Of a DNA stretch of 42,478 bases, positions 16,412-24,704 are shown piece by piece. The notes under the pieces were generated by a model, which was given only the letters and a program-made list of their open reading frames with translations, was not told the DNA's origin and searched no databases. The position numbers and the translations under genes are program-made. Positions within the stretch are counted from its first letter, which is position 1; every line of letters starts with the position of its first letter. This DNA comes from JABIDZ01 sp964402905 (GTDB lineage Archaea > Iainarchaeota > Iainarchaeia > Iainarchaeales > JAAZKV01), in assembly GCA_964402905.1 (NCBI GenBank), contig CAYODU010000002.1, forward strand, positions 1 through 42,478, read 5' to 3'.

Positions 16412-16510
16412 ATGGATGTGAAAGTCGTTTTAGTAGAAAATAAAAAAATTTTGTTTGAAGGAAAAGGATTAGAAGCATTAAAAGAAGTTGATGGGATTTT
16501 AAGTAAGTGA
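16412..16510 (+). CDS. MicroORF (32 residues) between rps15 and rps3ae
   Basis: ATG 16412 directly follows the S15 stop and has GGTGA at 16402-16406 as Shine-Dalgarno. The frame encodes 32 residues (starting MDVKVVLVENKKILFEG) and its TGA stop lies inside the GTGAT Shine-Dalgarno of rps3ae. This is the same stop-in-SD layout as porG/porD, which supports translation. Function is unknown. In several other archaea a KEOPS subunit gene sits near here; this product is far shorter and I see no clear similarity. It could be a coupling peptide or a gene remnant. Confidence 0.55.
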   Translation: MDVKVVLVENKKILFEGKGLEALKEVDGILSK

Positions 16511-16515
16511 TTTTT

Positions 16516-17112
16516 ATGGCTGCAACAGATAATAAAGCATCAACAGGAAGAAGAAAAACTGTTGATAAATGGAAAAAGAAAAAATGGTTTTCAGTAGTCG
16601 CATCAAAAGTATTTGATAGCCGTCCTTTGGGTGAAACTCCTGCAGAAAAACCGATTAATTTGATTGGAAGAACGATGAAAGTTACTCTTGATACTGTTAC
16701 TGGGCAAAGAGCAAAAAGAGATATAATAGTTTTTTTTAAGTATGCTGATGTTCAAGGACAGACAATAAACACAAAAATATCTAAATTCCAGCTCAATAAA
16801 GGGACTTATAGTAGACTAGTTAGAAGAAGAAACAGTAAAGTTGATTTTATTGGAAAAATTCGTGTTGTGGGCGGAGAAGCAAGGCTTACTATTGTTGCTA
16901 TAACAGAAACAAAGGCTACTAAAAAACAAAAGGCTGGAATAAGAAAATTAATTTCAAAAGAAATTTCTATTTTAAACGGAAAGCAATTCGAAGAAGTAGT
17001 TAGAGAAACTCTACTTGGAAGCTTTTCAAGTGATTTACAGAAAAAAGTTTCAAAAATATGCTATATAAAAAGAGTTGTGGTGGCAAAAGCAATTTTTACA
17101 GAGGCTAAATAA
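16516..17112 (+). CDS. rps3ae: 30S ribosomal protein S3Ae (eS1)
   Basis: The 198-residue protein has the archaeal S3Ae start (a basic head, then KWKKKKWFSVVASKVFDSRPLGE) and the core RTMKVTLDTVTG...FKYADVQGQ and RRRNSKVDFIGKI. It is part of the 30S platform near the mRNA exit channel. The ATG at 16516 is set by GTGAT at 16507-16511; the GTG at 16507 is in frame but is part of the Shine-Dalgarno. The end of the gene is involved in a 13-base direct repeat (GAGGCTAAATAAA) with the following spacer. Confidence 0.93.
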   Translation: MAATDNKASTGRRKTVDKWKKKKWFSVVASKVFDSRPLGETPAEKPINLIGRTMKVTLDTVTGQRAKRDIIVFFKYADVQGQTINTKISKFQLNKGTYSRLVRRRNSKVDFIGKIRVVGGEARLTIVAITETKATKKQKAGIRKLISKEISILNGKQFEEVVRETLLGSFSSDLQKKVSKICYIKRVVVAKAIFTEAK

Positions 17113-17132
17113 ACATTTTGAGGCTAAATAAA
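17101..17132 (+). repeat. 13-base direct repeat at the rps3ae end
   Basis: GAGGCTAAATAAA occurs at 17101-17113, covering the last codons and stop of rps3ae, and again at 17120-17132 just before the DUF92 start. It looks like a small tandem duplication, and the second GAGG may serve as a ribosome-binding site. Confidence 0.7.
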
Positions 17133-17134
17133 TC

Positions 17135-17827
17135 ATGAGTCTAATAGAATTAGCTTTGGTTTTAGCTTTCCTTTTTTTATTCTCTATTTTTTCTCATAAG
17201 AAAAAGCTTTTGAATTATGAAGGAATATTTATCGCAAATGCAGTTGGTTTGGCAGCAATAACTTATGGGCCAAATTCGCTACTTTGTTTTTTTGCAGTAG
17301 TAATGTTTTTTGTAATTGGTGAAATTGCAAGTACTTACCCCAAGAAAAAACACGAACAGAGAAATCTTTGGAATGTTGTTGGGAATTCCTTGCCAGCGCT
17401 TGCAATTCTTTCACTTGTGGTTATTTACCCAGAATACTCTTTTTATTTTCAGCTAGGCTTTTTTGGAGCTATTTCGGCTGCACTTGCTGATACACTTTCA
17501 TCAGAGATTGGTTATTATTCAAAGTCAAAGCCAGTTCTTATAACTACATTCAAAAAAGTTAATAGGGGAATTGATGGTGGAGTAACTCTGCTTGGAGAAT
17601 ATGCGGCACTTGCTGGTTCAATTGCAATTGCTCTGCTTTATTTTTTAGTTACACAAGAAATTTTTTCAGCAATAGTTATTATCTTGGCAGGGATTGTGGG
17701 AACAAATGTAGACTCATTATTTGGTGCATTATTTGAAACAAAAAAGATTTTAAATAACACCCACGTTAATCTTATTGGGAGCACTGCAGGAGCACTATTT
17801 GCTTTTCTGCTAAGCTTTTTTTTGTAA
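17135..17827 (+). CDS. DUF92 family membrane protein (possible polyprenyl-phosphate kinase)
   Basis: The 230-residue protein has about six membrane segments and the DUF92 signature ADTLSSEIG (residues 118-126) followed by ITTFKKVNRGIDGGVTLLG (136-154). Plant VTE6, a phytyl-phosphate kinase, belongs to this family, so a role in phosphorylating or recycling isoprenoid phosphates is plausible. The gene directly precedes CDP-archaeol synthase, which supports a lipid role. The archaeal substrate is not known from sequence. It starts 22 bases after rps3ae, so it may be co-transcribed with the ribosomal genes. Confidence 0.85.
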   Translation: MSLIELALVLAFLFLFSIFSHKKKLLNYEGIFIANAVGLAAITYGPNSLLCFFAVVMFFVIGEIASTYPKKKHEQRNLWNVVGNSLPALAILSLVVIYPEYSFYFQLGFFGAISAALADTLSSEIGYYSKSKPVLITTFKKVNRGIDGGVTLLGEYAALAGSIAIALLYFLVTQEIFSAIVIILAGIVGTNVDSLFGALFETKKILNNTHVNLIGSTAGALFAFLLSFFL

Positions 17828-17848
17828 GTTAATTATTAATGTGGTTAG

Positions 17849-18367
17849 ATGGCACTTGAAATAATATATTTTATTGAACTAATAGTTGCGTATGTAGTAC
17901 CACTTTATTTTGCAAACGCAGCCCCGATAATATTTCATGGAAAAAAACCTGTTGATTTTGGAAAAAAAATTGGTAATAAAAGAATCCTTGGTGATGGAAA
18001 AACAATTCTTGGGGCACTCTTTGGAATAGTAGTTGGTTCTTTCTGTGGAATTTTGATTTATTTAATTTTCCCTGAAATACAGATAATTTCATCCAATTAT
18101 ATTTTACTCGCATTTCTTTTATCTGCCGGAGCAATACTCGGTGATATCGTAAAAAGTTTTTTTAAGCGTCGCGTAGGCATTAAAAGCGGGGAAAAATGGT
18201 TTTTAGTTGACCAACTTGATTTTATTATTGGTGGGCTTGTTTTGAGTTCTTTTTTTCGCTTGCCCGAGATAGAATTAATTGTGTTTTTGTTTGTTGTAAC
18301 AGTTTTTGTTCACACTGCAACAAATATTGCTGCTTTCAAATTAAAACTAAAAAAGGTCCCTTGGTGA
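17849..18367 (+). CDS. carS: CDP-archaeol synthase
   Basis: The 172-residue membrane enzyme transfers CMP from CTP to digeranylgeranylglyceryl phosphate, making CDP-archaeol, the precursor of archaeal phospholipids. The family motifs are present: NKRILGDGKT (43-51), GDIVKSFFKRRVGIKSG (98-114) and DQLDF (121-125), with the charged residues expected to bind Mg2+ and CTP. About five membrane segments can be drawn. Its TGA stop (18365-18367) is part of the GGTGA Shine-Dalgarno of the sortase-like gene downstream, so the two are translationally linked. Confidence 0.93.
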   Translation: MALEIIYFIELIVAYVVPLYFANAAPIIFHGKKPVDFGKKIGNKRILGDGKTILGALFGIVVGSFCGILIYLIFPEIQIISSNYILLAFLLSAGAILGDIVKSFFKRRVGIKSGEKWFLVDQLDFIIGGLVLSSFFRLPEIELIVFLFVVTVFVHTATNIAAFKLKLKKVPW

Positions 18368-18371
18368 AAAA

Positions 18372-18866
18372 TTGAAAAGAAAAAAGAATTCTTTTGATAA
18401 AAAGATTTTTGTATTTTTAATAAAGTTTTTCTTGATATTTTTTATTCTTAATACAATAATATCTTTTTTGGATTTTCAATGGTTGAATAATTTTGTTGCA
18501 GTGGTGGTTGCCACAATATCCTTTTCTACTAGTATTTCAAGCATTGTTTTTGTGGGGCAACAACAATTCATTATAACGAATTATTGCCTTGGTTTTGTTA
18601 GTATTGCAATGTTAGCTGCGCTAATATTTTCTCTTTCAAAACCGGATATAAGAAAAAAATTTGTTGTTTTTGTTTTAGGGGCAATCATTTTATTTATTTT
18701 GAACATATTTAGAATTGTTATGGTGTTGTTTTCTGCTAAAATTGGTTTTGATGCACAACTAATGCACACCCTTTCATGGTTTTTGATGAGTGCATTTGTT
18801 CTTTTGATATGGTTTTATCTAATGCTTTTCTTTTCAAAGAAAAAAATGTTATCAGATCTACTGTAA
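18372..18866 (+). CDS. Archaeosortase/exosortase family protein
   Basis: The 164-residue protein has about five membrane segments and the exosortase triad order: Cys72 in NYCLGFVS, Arg114 in NIFRIV and His132 in LMHTLSW. Known family members cut C-terminal sorting signals of surface proteins, and in haloarchaea ArtA is needed for lipid attachment. The start is a TTG at 18372, chosen because GGTGA (18363-18367, containing the carS stop) is correctly spaced and no ATG is nearby. The protein is shorter than ArtA and lacks extra domains. Family is fairly secure from the triad; the substrate is unknown. Confidence 0.75.
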   Translation: MKRKKNSFDKKIFVFLIKFFLIFFILNTIISFLDFQWLNNFVAVVVATISFSTSISSIVFVGQQQFIITNYCLGFVSIAMLAALIFSLSKPDIRKKFVVFVLGAIILFILNIFRIVMVLFSAKIGFDAQLMHTLSWFLMSAFVLLIWFYLMLFFSKKKMLSDLL

Positions 18867-18936
18867 ACAGTTATGCGTTTCTTTTTTGTAGTGAAAGTTC
18901 TTAATTTTGAAAAGCATTTTTTGTAATTGTTACTCT

Positions 18937-20553
18937 CTATTCTTTTTCTTCAATGTTACCAACAATCTTTTCAATTATCTTTGTGAATGCTGGTCTAGTA
19001 ATGAATACTCCGATTAATGCTCCTACAATAGCAACTACTGCAAAGCCGTATAACTTATCTAAACCTGGATAATTTCTTGAGAATAAAACAATCGGGCCCA
19101 TTACACCAATTATTGTGAAAGCCGAAGTCATTATTATGAATAAAGCCGCTTTTGCTCTCTTAATAAGTGATTCGGTAGCCCCACCTTTTCTTCCAATTAT
19201 CTCATCAGTAATAACTATTTCTGAATCAACTCCGGTTCCTATTGCTGCGATTAATCCTGCGAAAGCAGCTAAGTCAAGTGGTCTTTGTGTTAGAGCAATG
19301 AAACCAAGGTTAAGAAGAACTTCGCTTGTACCAATAATAAATATTGGAATGATTAGTTTTATCATTCTGTATCTTATTGCTATTACTGCTCCAACTGTTA
19401 AAAAAGCAATTATTCCCATTAGGAATACATTTGTAAGGAATGATTCTCCGAGAGAAGGGGAGATAGTTTCTTTTGAAATACTTTTAACAGGGGTTGGTAA
19501 AGAACCGGATTCAAGCAAAACAGTTAGTTCTTCTAAATCGCTTCTTGCTTCTTCAACAGTTTCTCTTGTACCGCTTATTCTTAAATTACTAAAGCTTTTT
19601 GCTTGTGAAATATCTGTCACATCTTCATTTGTTATTCCTTCTGTTAAGCCAATTACTTGTTCTGCGTGCAACGCTCCCCAAATCCAAGCGATTCCATCTT
19701 CTTCTTTTTGCACAGTCACTTCAAATCCCGCATTTTTTAGTTCTTGAACAGCACCTGCTCCAAGATCAGGAGAAACAATAGCGTTCTTTGTCTGACCAAT
19801 TGCACTCGCTAAAACATTTGAATCAAAACCAGCTGGGTCATAAACTACCACATTTAGTTTTGAATCTTCTATTAATCCATCAATATCTGTTTGCTCTGGA
19901 ATTCCGCTTAATCTGTTTCCTATGTAAAGCAAACTCTGATCATTATCGTATTGGTCTTGTGTTAACACGATAAGTGCATCAGGTTTATCTAAAAAGAAAA
20001 TTGTTTTTTCGCATTCATAAACTGGTTTTCCATCAGTACCAAAAGAAACTGCGCTACATTGGTGGAAAGTTTTTTCTTTGAAACTTAGTGTTGCATTTTC
20101 ATTTAAAACAAATGGTAAACTCCACTCAAATAAAACTCCAGTTTTGAATACTCCGTAAGAATTATCTCCGCGCAAAACTTTTTTTATTTCATCTCCGGTG
20201 AAAACAATTTCTCCGTTTAAATTCGCTTCAAATTTTCCTTGTTGTCTTATACGCGATTCTATTTTTTCAAGTTCTATTGGATCTGTTTCCGAAACCTGTA
20301 TCATAATATATTGTGATCCAACTGGAGAAACAATTACATCTTTTAATCCTGAAGGATCTATCCTTTGTGAAATTATACTTGCTATTCTTGATATTTCATC
20401 ACCCGAAACAGGATTTTGTAATTCAACCTGATAAAGAGTTCCTCCTTCAAAATCAAGTCCTAGTTTTACTCCCATATTCATTATTATTCCAACAGCAATC
20501 AAAATTGCTCCGACAAGAAGCAGTATTCTCCAATACTTAATCAAAGGATTCAC
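18937..20553 (-). CDS. secD: Protein-export membrane protein SecD
   Basis: The 538-residue protein has an N-terminal membrane segment, GLDFEGGTLYQVEL just after it, a large extracytoplasmic domain and five C-terminal membrane segments, including AAIGTGVDSEIVITDEI, the RND-type core of SecD. With SecF it uses the ion gradient to help translocation through SecYE. The GTG start at 20553 overlaps the secF stop and follows AAGGTGA, so translation is coupled. The gene order is secF then secD. No SecA is expected in archaea, so SecDF probably helps release exported proteins, fitting the many exported proteins in this window. Confidence 0.93.
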   Translation of the reverse strand: MNPLIKYWRILLLVGAILIAVGIIMNMGVKLGLDFEGGTLYQVELQNPVSGDEISRIASIISQRIDPSGLKDVIVSPVGSQYIMIQVSETDPIELEKIESRIRQQGKFEANLNGEIVFTGDEIKKVLRGDNSYGVFKTGVLFEWSLPFVLNENATLSFKEKTFHQCSAVSFGTDGKPVYECEKTIFFLDKPDALIVLTQDQYDNDQSLLYIGNRLSGIPEQTDIDGLIEDSKLNVVVYDPAGFDSNVLASAIGQTKNAIVSPDLGAGAVQELKNAGFEVTVQKEEDGIAWIWGALHAEQVIGLTEGITNEDVTDISQAKSFSNLRISGTRETVEEARSDLEELTVLLESGSLPTPVKSISKETISPSLGESFLTNVFLMGIIAFLTVGAVIAIRYRMIKLIIPIFIIGTSEVLLNLGFIALTQRPLDLAAFAGLIAAIGTGVDSEIVITDEIIGRKGGATESLIKRAKAALFIIMTSAFTIIGVMGPIVLFSRNYPGLDKLYGFAVVAIVGALIGVFITRPAFTKIIEKIVGNIEEKE

Positions 20554-21590
20554 TTTCTCACCTTTTCAACGAACCAAAGTAGTATTGGTGCATTCATTAA
20601 CCAAGTAGAAATAACGTCTCCAATTAAACCAAACAATAATATTGCAGCGATTTGGTAAATTACTTCGATTTGGTAAAAATAAGAAACGATTATCATTGCA
20701 ACAAGTGCTGCCAGAGTAGTTCCTGTCATTGTTAAACCAGTTTTCATTGAAGTAGTTGCCTTTTCTCCCGGAGAACCTGTTTTTCCTTTTAACATTCTTG
20801 ATGTTAGCATTATGTCTGTATCAACAGAGTAACCCACAAGCATTAGTAGTGCTGGAATTGTTGTAAGTGACATGGGTATTCCTAGTAAAGCCATTCCTGC
20901 TAATCCGGCAAGAACATCAAAAATCATTGCTTGAATTATTGCTATTGATGGAACAACTTGTCTGAATGCAAGGAAAATTATTACTACAATTACTATCATT
21001 CCTATTATTGAAATAAATATTGCTGATTGCATTGATGCTGCTCCAAGGGTAGGAGAAATTTCTCTTTTTTGGAATTCTACATCACTTCCTAAACCAAGTT
21101 TTTCAACTAAAACATTTTGTAATTTAACAGAAAAATCTTCTTTGTGTTTTGCCAGAGCATCTTGTGCCGCTAATAATGCTAATTTTGAATTACTGAATTC
21201 TTGTGCACTTCCGCCAAGTTTTTCTATAACTTGGTTTGAATAAGAAATTGAATCAATATCATTATCTAAATTCAATTCAGCTAAATTCAAAAGAGCCTCT
21301 GCTTCGCTTACAATAGGGTCTTTACTGTACTGTATGTATGCTCCGTATCCAGTTGGCGAAGCAATAGTTGATACTTTTAGATCAACAAGAGTGAATTCTT
21401 GTCCCAAAGATGAAACAATTTGTTGTTCTGACAGGGGGCTAGAAGAACGGACAATTAAAACGTTTCCTCCAGTTAAGTCAATTCCGGGGGTCAAACCTGG
21501 GAAAATTAAAATAAGTATTAGCATTGGTATGAGCAAAACGATTGGAACAATCATGTATTTTTTGTAGCGTTTGCCAAAATAGTCGTCCAT
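20550..21590 (-). CDS. secF: Protein-export membrane protein SecF
   Basis: About 346 residues from the ATG at 21590. It has an N-terminal membrane segment, the GIDLTGGNVLIV motif, a short external domain and five C-terminal membrane segments with LMLVGYSVDTDIMLTSRML, the SecF counterpart of the SecD core. It forms a complex with SecD, encoded directly downstream with a four-base overlap. A TTG at 21611 would add MRHGRIL; the ATG is preferred because it starts the usual cytoplasmic head (MDDYFGKRYKKY). It is divergent from the NOG1-type gene across a 170-base spacer with no other gene visible. Confidence 0.93.
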   Translation of the reverse strand: MDDYFGKRYKKYMIVPIVLLIPMLILILIFPGLTPGIDLTGGNVLIVRSSSPLSEQQIVSSLGQEFTLVDLKVSTIASPTGYGAYIQYSKDPIVSEAEALLNLAELNLDNDIDSISYSNQVIEKLGGSAQEFSNSKLALLAAQDALAKHKEDFSVKLQNVLVEKLGLGSDVEFQKREISPTLGAASMQSAIFISIIGMIVIVVIIFLAFRQVVPSIAIIQAMIFDVLAGLAGMALLGIPMSLTTIPALLMLVGYSVDTDIMLTSRMLKGKTGSPGEKATTSMKTGLTMTGTTLAALVAMIIVSYFYQIEVIYQIAAILLFGLIGDVISTWLMNAPILLWFVEKVRK

Positions 21591-21722
21591 TAGAATCCGT
21601 CCGTGCCTCAATAGTTTAATAGTATAGATTAAAAACTTGCTAAGCCTTAAATATGTTATGGAAACGGCAAAAAAAGGGCGGTTTTGTATAAAAAGCGCAG
21701 TATTTTTTTGATTTTGTTTTCC

Positions 21723-21735
21723 AATTAAAATATAG
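21723..21735 (+). promoter_or_regulatory. TATA box of the NOG1-type GTPase gene
   Basis: AATTAAAATATAG lies about 30 bases before the ATG at 21762, giving an almost leaderless transcript and supporting that start over the TTG at 21741. Confidence 0.45.
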
Positions 21736-21761
21736 TTTTTTTGTTTTTGGATGTATCTTGT

Positions 21762-22733
21762 ATGAATTTAAAGTATCTTGAAAAGCCAAGCGTTTTGATT
21801 GATGCGGCTTTTTCCCGCGGAAGAAAAGCAGCGGCAAATTACAAAGATCAAAAAACTTCTTTTTATACCATTAAAGGAAAAGAAATTGCACGAATCGATG
21901 CGTCTTATGAGTACATTGAAAGTGTTTTATCAAAAACAGTTAAAGAATTTCCAAGTATAGATAAGTTACCGCTTTTTTATCATGATTTATTTGAAATAAT
22001 AATTGATATTAATGAAATTAGGAAAGCACTTTCAAGTATGACATCTGTTTTGAGATTAATGAAAAATATTCGAAGAGAACAGATAATAAAATTAAAGGAA
22101 TTAAAATTTGAAAAAAATGCTGTGAAAACTGCTAAAGATTTTTCAAAGGTTTATTTTGGTAGAACAACTTCAATGCTCAATGGGCTTTCAAAACAGATTG
22201 AGGTTTATAATGATGCAATAAAAAAACTTCGCGAATTACCTGCAATAAAAACAGAGGAAGAAACATATTTTTTGGCAGGAATGCCTAATGCAGGAAAAAG
22301 TACTTTGCTTTCTAAGGTAACTTCTTCAAAACCAAAGGTGGCAGCATATCCTTTCACTACAAAAGGACTTAATGTGGGGCACTTTTTCAGAAAATATTTT
22401 CCAGTGCAAATAATTGATACGCCGGGTTTGCTTGATAGGCCTCTAAATAAAAGAAATAAAATTGAATTAAGGGCAATAACTGCATTCCAACATTTGAAGG
22501 GAACAATCATTTTTGTTGTTGATCCAATGGAGAACATTAAAGAACAAAAGAATTTGTTTGATGAATTAAGAAAGCTTTTTACAAACCAAGGTTTTTTTGT
22601 AGTAATAAATAAAACAGATATTTCTTCTGAAGAACAAATTAGTGAAGCTAAAAATACTTTCAAGGATTTTTTTGTTTTGCTTGAAGGAAAAGATACAAAT
22701 AATCTAAAAGAAGAATTGTTGAAGATTAAATAA
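21762..22733 (+). CDS. NOG1-type GTPase (Obg/ribosome-assembly family)
   Basis: The 323-residue protein has a helical N-terminal domain (about 1-160, including the RGRKAA head) and a GTPase domain with G1 GMPNAGKST (173-181), switch threonines around 199-200, G3 DTPGL (219-223) and G4 NKTD (283-286). This arrangement is that of archaeal NOG1, which acts in large-subunit assembly. The C-terminal basic tail of eukaryotic Nog1 is absent, as expected in archaea. The start at 21762 is chosen from the TATA spacing. A hairpin follows the stop. Confidence 0.9.
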   Translation: MNLKYLEKPSVLIDAAFSRGRKAAANYKDQKTSFYTIKGKEIARIDASYEYIESVLSKTVKEFPSIDKLPLFYHDLFEIIIDINEIRKALSSMTSVLRLMKNIRREQIIKLKELKFEKNAVKTAKDFSKVYFGRTTSMLNGLSKQIEVYNDAIKKLRELPAIKTEEETYFLAGMPNAGKSTLLSKVTSSKPKVAAYPFTTKGLNVGHFFRKYFPVQIIDTPGLLDRPLNKRNKIELRAITAFQHLKGTIIFVVDPMENIKEQKNLFDELRKLFTNQGFFVVINKTDISSEEQISEAKNTFKDFFVLLEGKDTNNLKEELLKIK

Positions 22734-22744
22734 TTTTCAAAAGC

Positions 22745-22770
22745 AGAGTCTTATACATAATAAGAACTCT
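22745..22770 (+). terminator. Hairpin after the NOG1-type gene
   Basis: AGAGTCTTAT and ATAAGAACTCT pair around the loop ACATA, with one bulged base, and TGTTTTTG follows. It lies 12 bases past the GTPase stop and could end its transcript. Confidence 0.4.
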
Positions 22771-22896
22771 TGTTTTTGCCTTCAATAAGTTTCCTTCTCT
22801 TTTTTTGCAAGACTTCTTTTAAAAAACCTTACTATTTTATCTTCTATTGGCCACGCGAATCTTAATTTATTTTTTCGCTTGCAGCCGGTGTTTGTT

Positions 22897-23136
22897 ATGA
22901 ATGAAATCATAGAAATAATGGAAGAAATCCTTGATGATCGGACAGTTCCGAGAAATATCAGGGCAAAAGTAGAAGAAGCTGTTTTGAAAGTAAAGCAGGA
23001 AACTGTTACTACTCTTAGTGAAGCAGTCTATCTTTTGGACGACATTAGTAATGACGTTAATATGCCGGAGCATACAAGAACCGAAATTTGGCACGCAATA
23101 TCATTGGTAGAAGCTGCCAAAGAAAAAATGAAGTAA
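22897..23136 (+). CDS. UPF0147 family protein
   Basis: The 79-residue, predicted all-helical acidic protein (MNEIIEIMEEILDDRTVPRNIRAK...EAVYLLDDISNDVNMPEHTRTEIW) is a clear UPF0147 member, a small conserved archaeal family of unknown function. The ATG at 22897 is preferred over a TTG at 22879 because GGTG lies 6 bases before it. It directly precedes the PolD genes and ends 38 bases before the DP1 start, so it is probably co-transcribed with replication genes. The 163-base gap before it contains only the hairpin described separately. Confidence 0.88.
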   Translation: MNEIIEIMEEILDDRTVPRNIRAKVEEAVLKVKQETVTTLSEAVYLLDDISNDVNMPEHTRTEIWHAISLVEAAKEKMK

Positions 23137-23174
23137 AAAAATTCTGGTGGCCAACAATTAATTGGTGTTGTTGG

Positions 23175-24704
23175 TTGGAAAAAGCTCAAGAAATTTTGTC
23201 CTATGCTGAAACGAAAAATATTGTTATATCAAAGAACGCTGTTTCTATTCTTGAAAAAGAAAATGAGTGGAAAAGATTTTTGGATGAACTAACCGAAGAA
23301 GGAAAATTTTTTATTGATCCAAAAACATTGGAAACAAAGCTCAGACACACAAAGCTATCTCATACAATTGAAGAAGTCGAAATAAGAAAAACTCGTTTTA
23401 ATGCACAAGCAAAGGAAAGAGCACCTAATTTTCGTGTAATGGAAGAATATGATGTTACAGGAAAAAGCATTTCTGAGGGAAAAGTCGGTGACTTTCTAAA
23501 GCTTTTTAGAAGCAAATTTAAGTTGTTATCGGATATGCTAAGAGAAAGGCACAATCTTGCTCCTGTTGAATTAAGCCACTTAAAATCAGTTCCAAAAAAT
23601 CAAAATGTTGATGTAATTGGAATAGTAAATAAGAAGTGGACAACAAAAAATAATAATATTGCTTATGAAATTGAGGATCTTGAAACAAAATGCATAGTAC
23701 TTGTAATGGAAAAAGAGAAGGAGCTTATACGCAAAGCAGAGAGAATACTTGAGGATAATGTTGTGGGAATCAAAGGAACAAAAATTGGAGATGGCTTTAT
23801 TATAATAAAAGAAATTTATTGGCCGGACATGCCGATTGCATCGCCTAAATTACTAAGTGAAGAAGTTTATTCAGGTGGAACAAGTGATTTTCATGTGGGC
23901 AGTAACTTTTTCTTGGAGGACGCAGTAAAAAAGTGGATTGATTATTTAAATGGAAAAGGCTTAGAAGGAAAAAGACTTGAGAAAATAGGTAAGCTTCAAT
24001 ACTTATTTGTAAACGGAGACAATGTTGCTGGCATAGGAATTTATCCGGGACAGATTGATGATTTAGTAATAAAAGATATTTACAAGCAATATGAAAAGTT
24101 TGAGGAAATAATGTTGCAGATTCCGGAGTACATACAAGTTTTTATTTGTCCTGGACAGCACGATGCTGTTAGGCGAGCTGAACCACAGCCAGCTATTCCA
24201 GAAGAGTTTGTTCCAAGATTAAGCAAACTAAGAAACTTTCATTTTATTTCTTCTCCATCATGGGTAGAAACAGAGGGAATCAAAAATCTTGTTTATCATG
24301 GTCCAAGTGTACATGATTTGATAAGTAGTGTTAGTTTTCTTGATATGAATAAACCCCAAGATGGAATGGTTGAACTATTAAAGAAAAGAGATTTGATGCC
24401 AAAGTATGGTGGAAAAAATCCTTATGTTCCCGAAGGAAGAGATTATATGGTAATAAAAGAAATTCCTGATTTAGTGTGGATGGGGGATATGCACCATAAT
24501 GGTTATGCAACTTATCGCGGAGCAACAGTAATTAATGGAGGCTGTTGGGAAGCTCAAACAGATTTTCAAAAAAAGATAGGGCATCATCCAACACCCGGTG
24601 TTTTTCCTATGATTAATCTTAAGAATCGGCAGATATCCGAAGTTTATTTTATGCGCGATAATATTGAAAGAGATGTATCAACAGAAGAGGGGGTTATTCA
24701 ATGA
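23175..24704 (+). CDS. polB: DNA polymerase D small subunit (DP1), proofreading exonuclease
   Basis: The 509-residue protein has an OB-fold region (about 140-215) and a Mre11-like phosphoesterase domain. Metal-site motifs are DFH (238-240), VNGDN (279-283), CPGQHD (325-330), YHGP (374-377) and WMGDMHHNG (435-443). DP1 proofreads for the DP2 polymerase. Compared with the textbook GNHD and GHxH motifs it has GQHD and GDMHH, so two ligands may differ. The start is a TTG at 23175, set by GGTG eight bases before; the longer frame from 23088 overlaps UPF0147 and is rejected. It overlaps DP2 by four bases (ATGA). Confidence 0.9.
   Translation: MEKAQEILSYAETKNIVISKNAVSILEKENEWKRFLDELTEEGKFFIDPKTLETKLRHTKLSHTIEEVEIRKTRFNAQAKERAPNFRVMEEYDVTGKSISEGKVGDFLKLFRSKFKLLSDMLRERHNLAPVELSHLKSVPKNQNVDVIGIVNKKWTTKNNNIAYEIEDLETKCIVLVMEKEKELIRKAERILEDNVVGIKGTKIGDGFIIIKEIYWPDMPIASPKLLSEEVYSGGTSDFHVGSNFFLEDAVKKWIDYLNGKGLEGKRLEKIGKLQYLFVNGDNVAGIGIYPGQIDDLVIKDIYKQYEKFEEIMLQIPEYIQVFICPGQHDAVRRAEPQPAIPEEFVPRLSKLRNFHFISSPSWVETEGIKNLVYHGPSVHDLISSVSFLDMNKPQDGMVELLKKRDLMPKYGGKNPYVPEGRDYMVIKEIPDLVWMGDMHHNGYATYRGATVINGGCWEAQTDFQKKIGHHPTPGVFPMINLKNRQISEVYFMRDNIERDVSTEEGVIQ

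Noticed and set aside
21640..21837. 65-codon minus-strand frame between secF and the NOG1-type gene
   Set aside because: It overlaps the promoter and start of the GTPase gene, is lysine-rich because of AT composition, and lacks a ribosome-binding site.
22740..22890. Short lysine/arginine-rich frame on the minus strand before UPF0147
   Set aside because: It needs a TTG start without a Shine-Dalgarno and is too short to judge.
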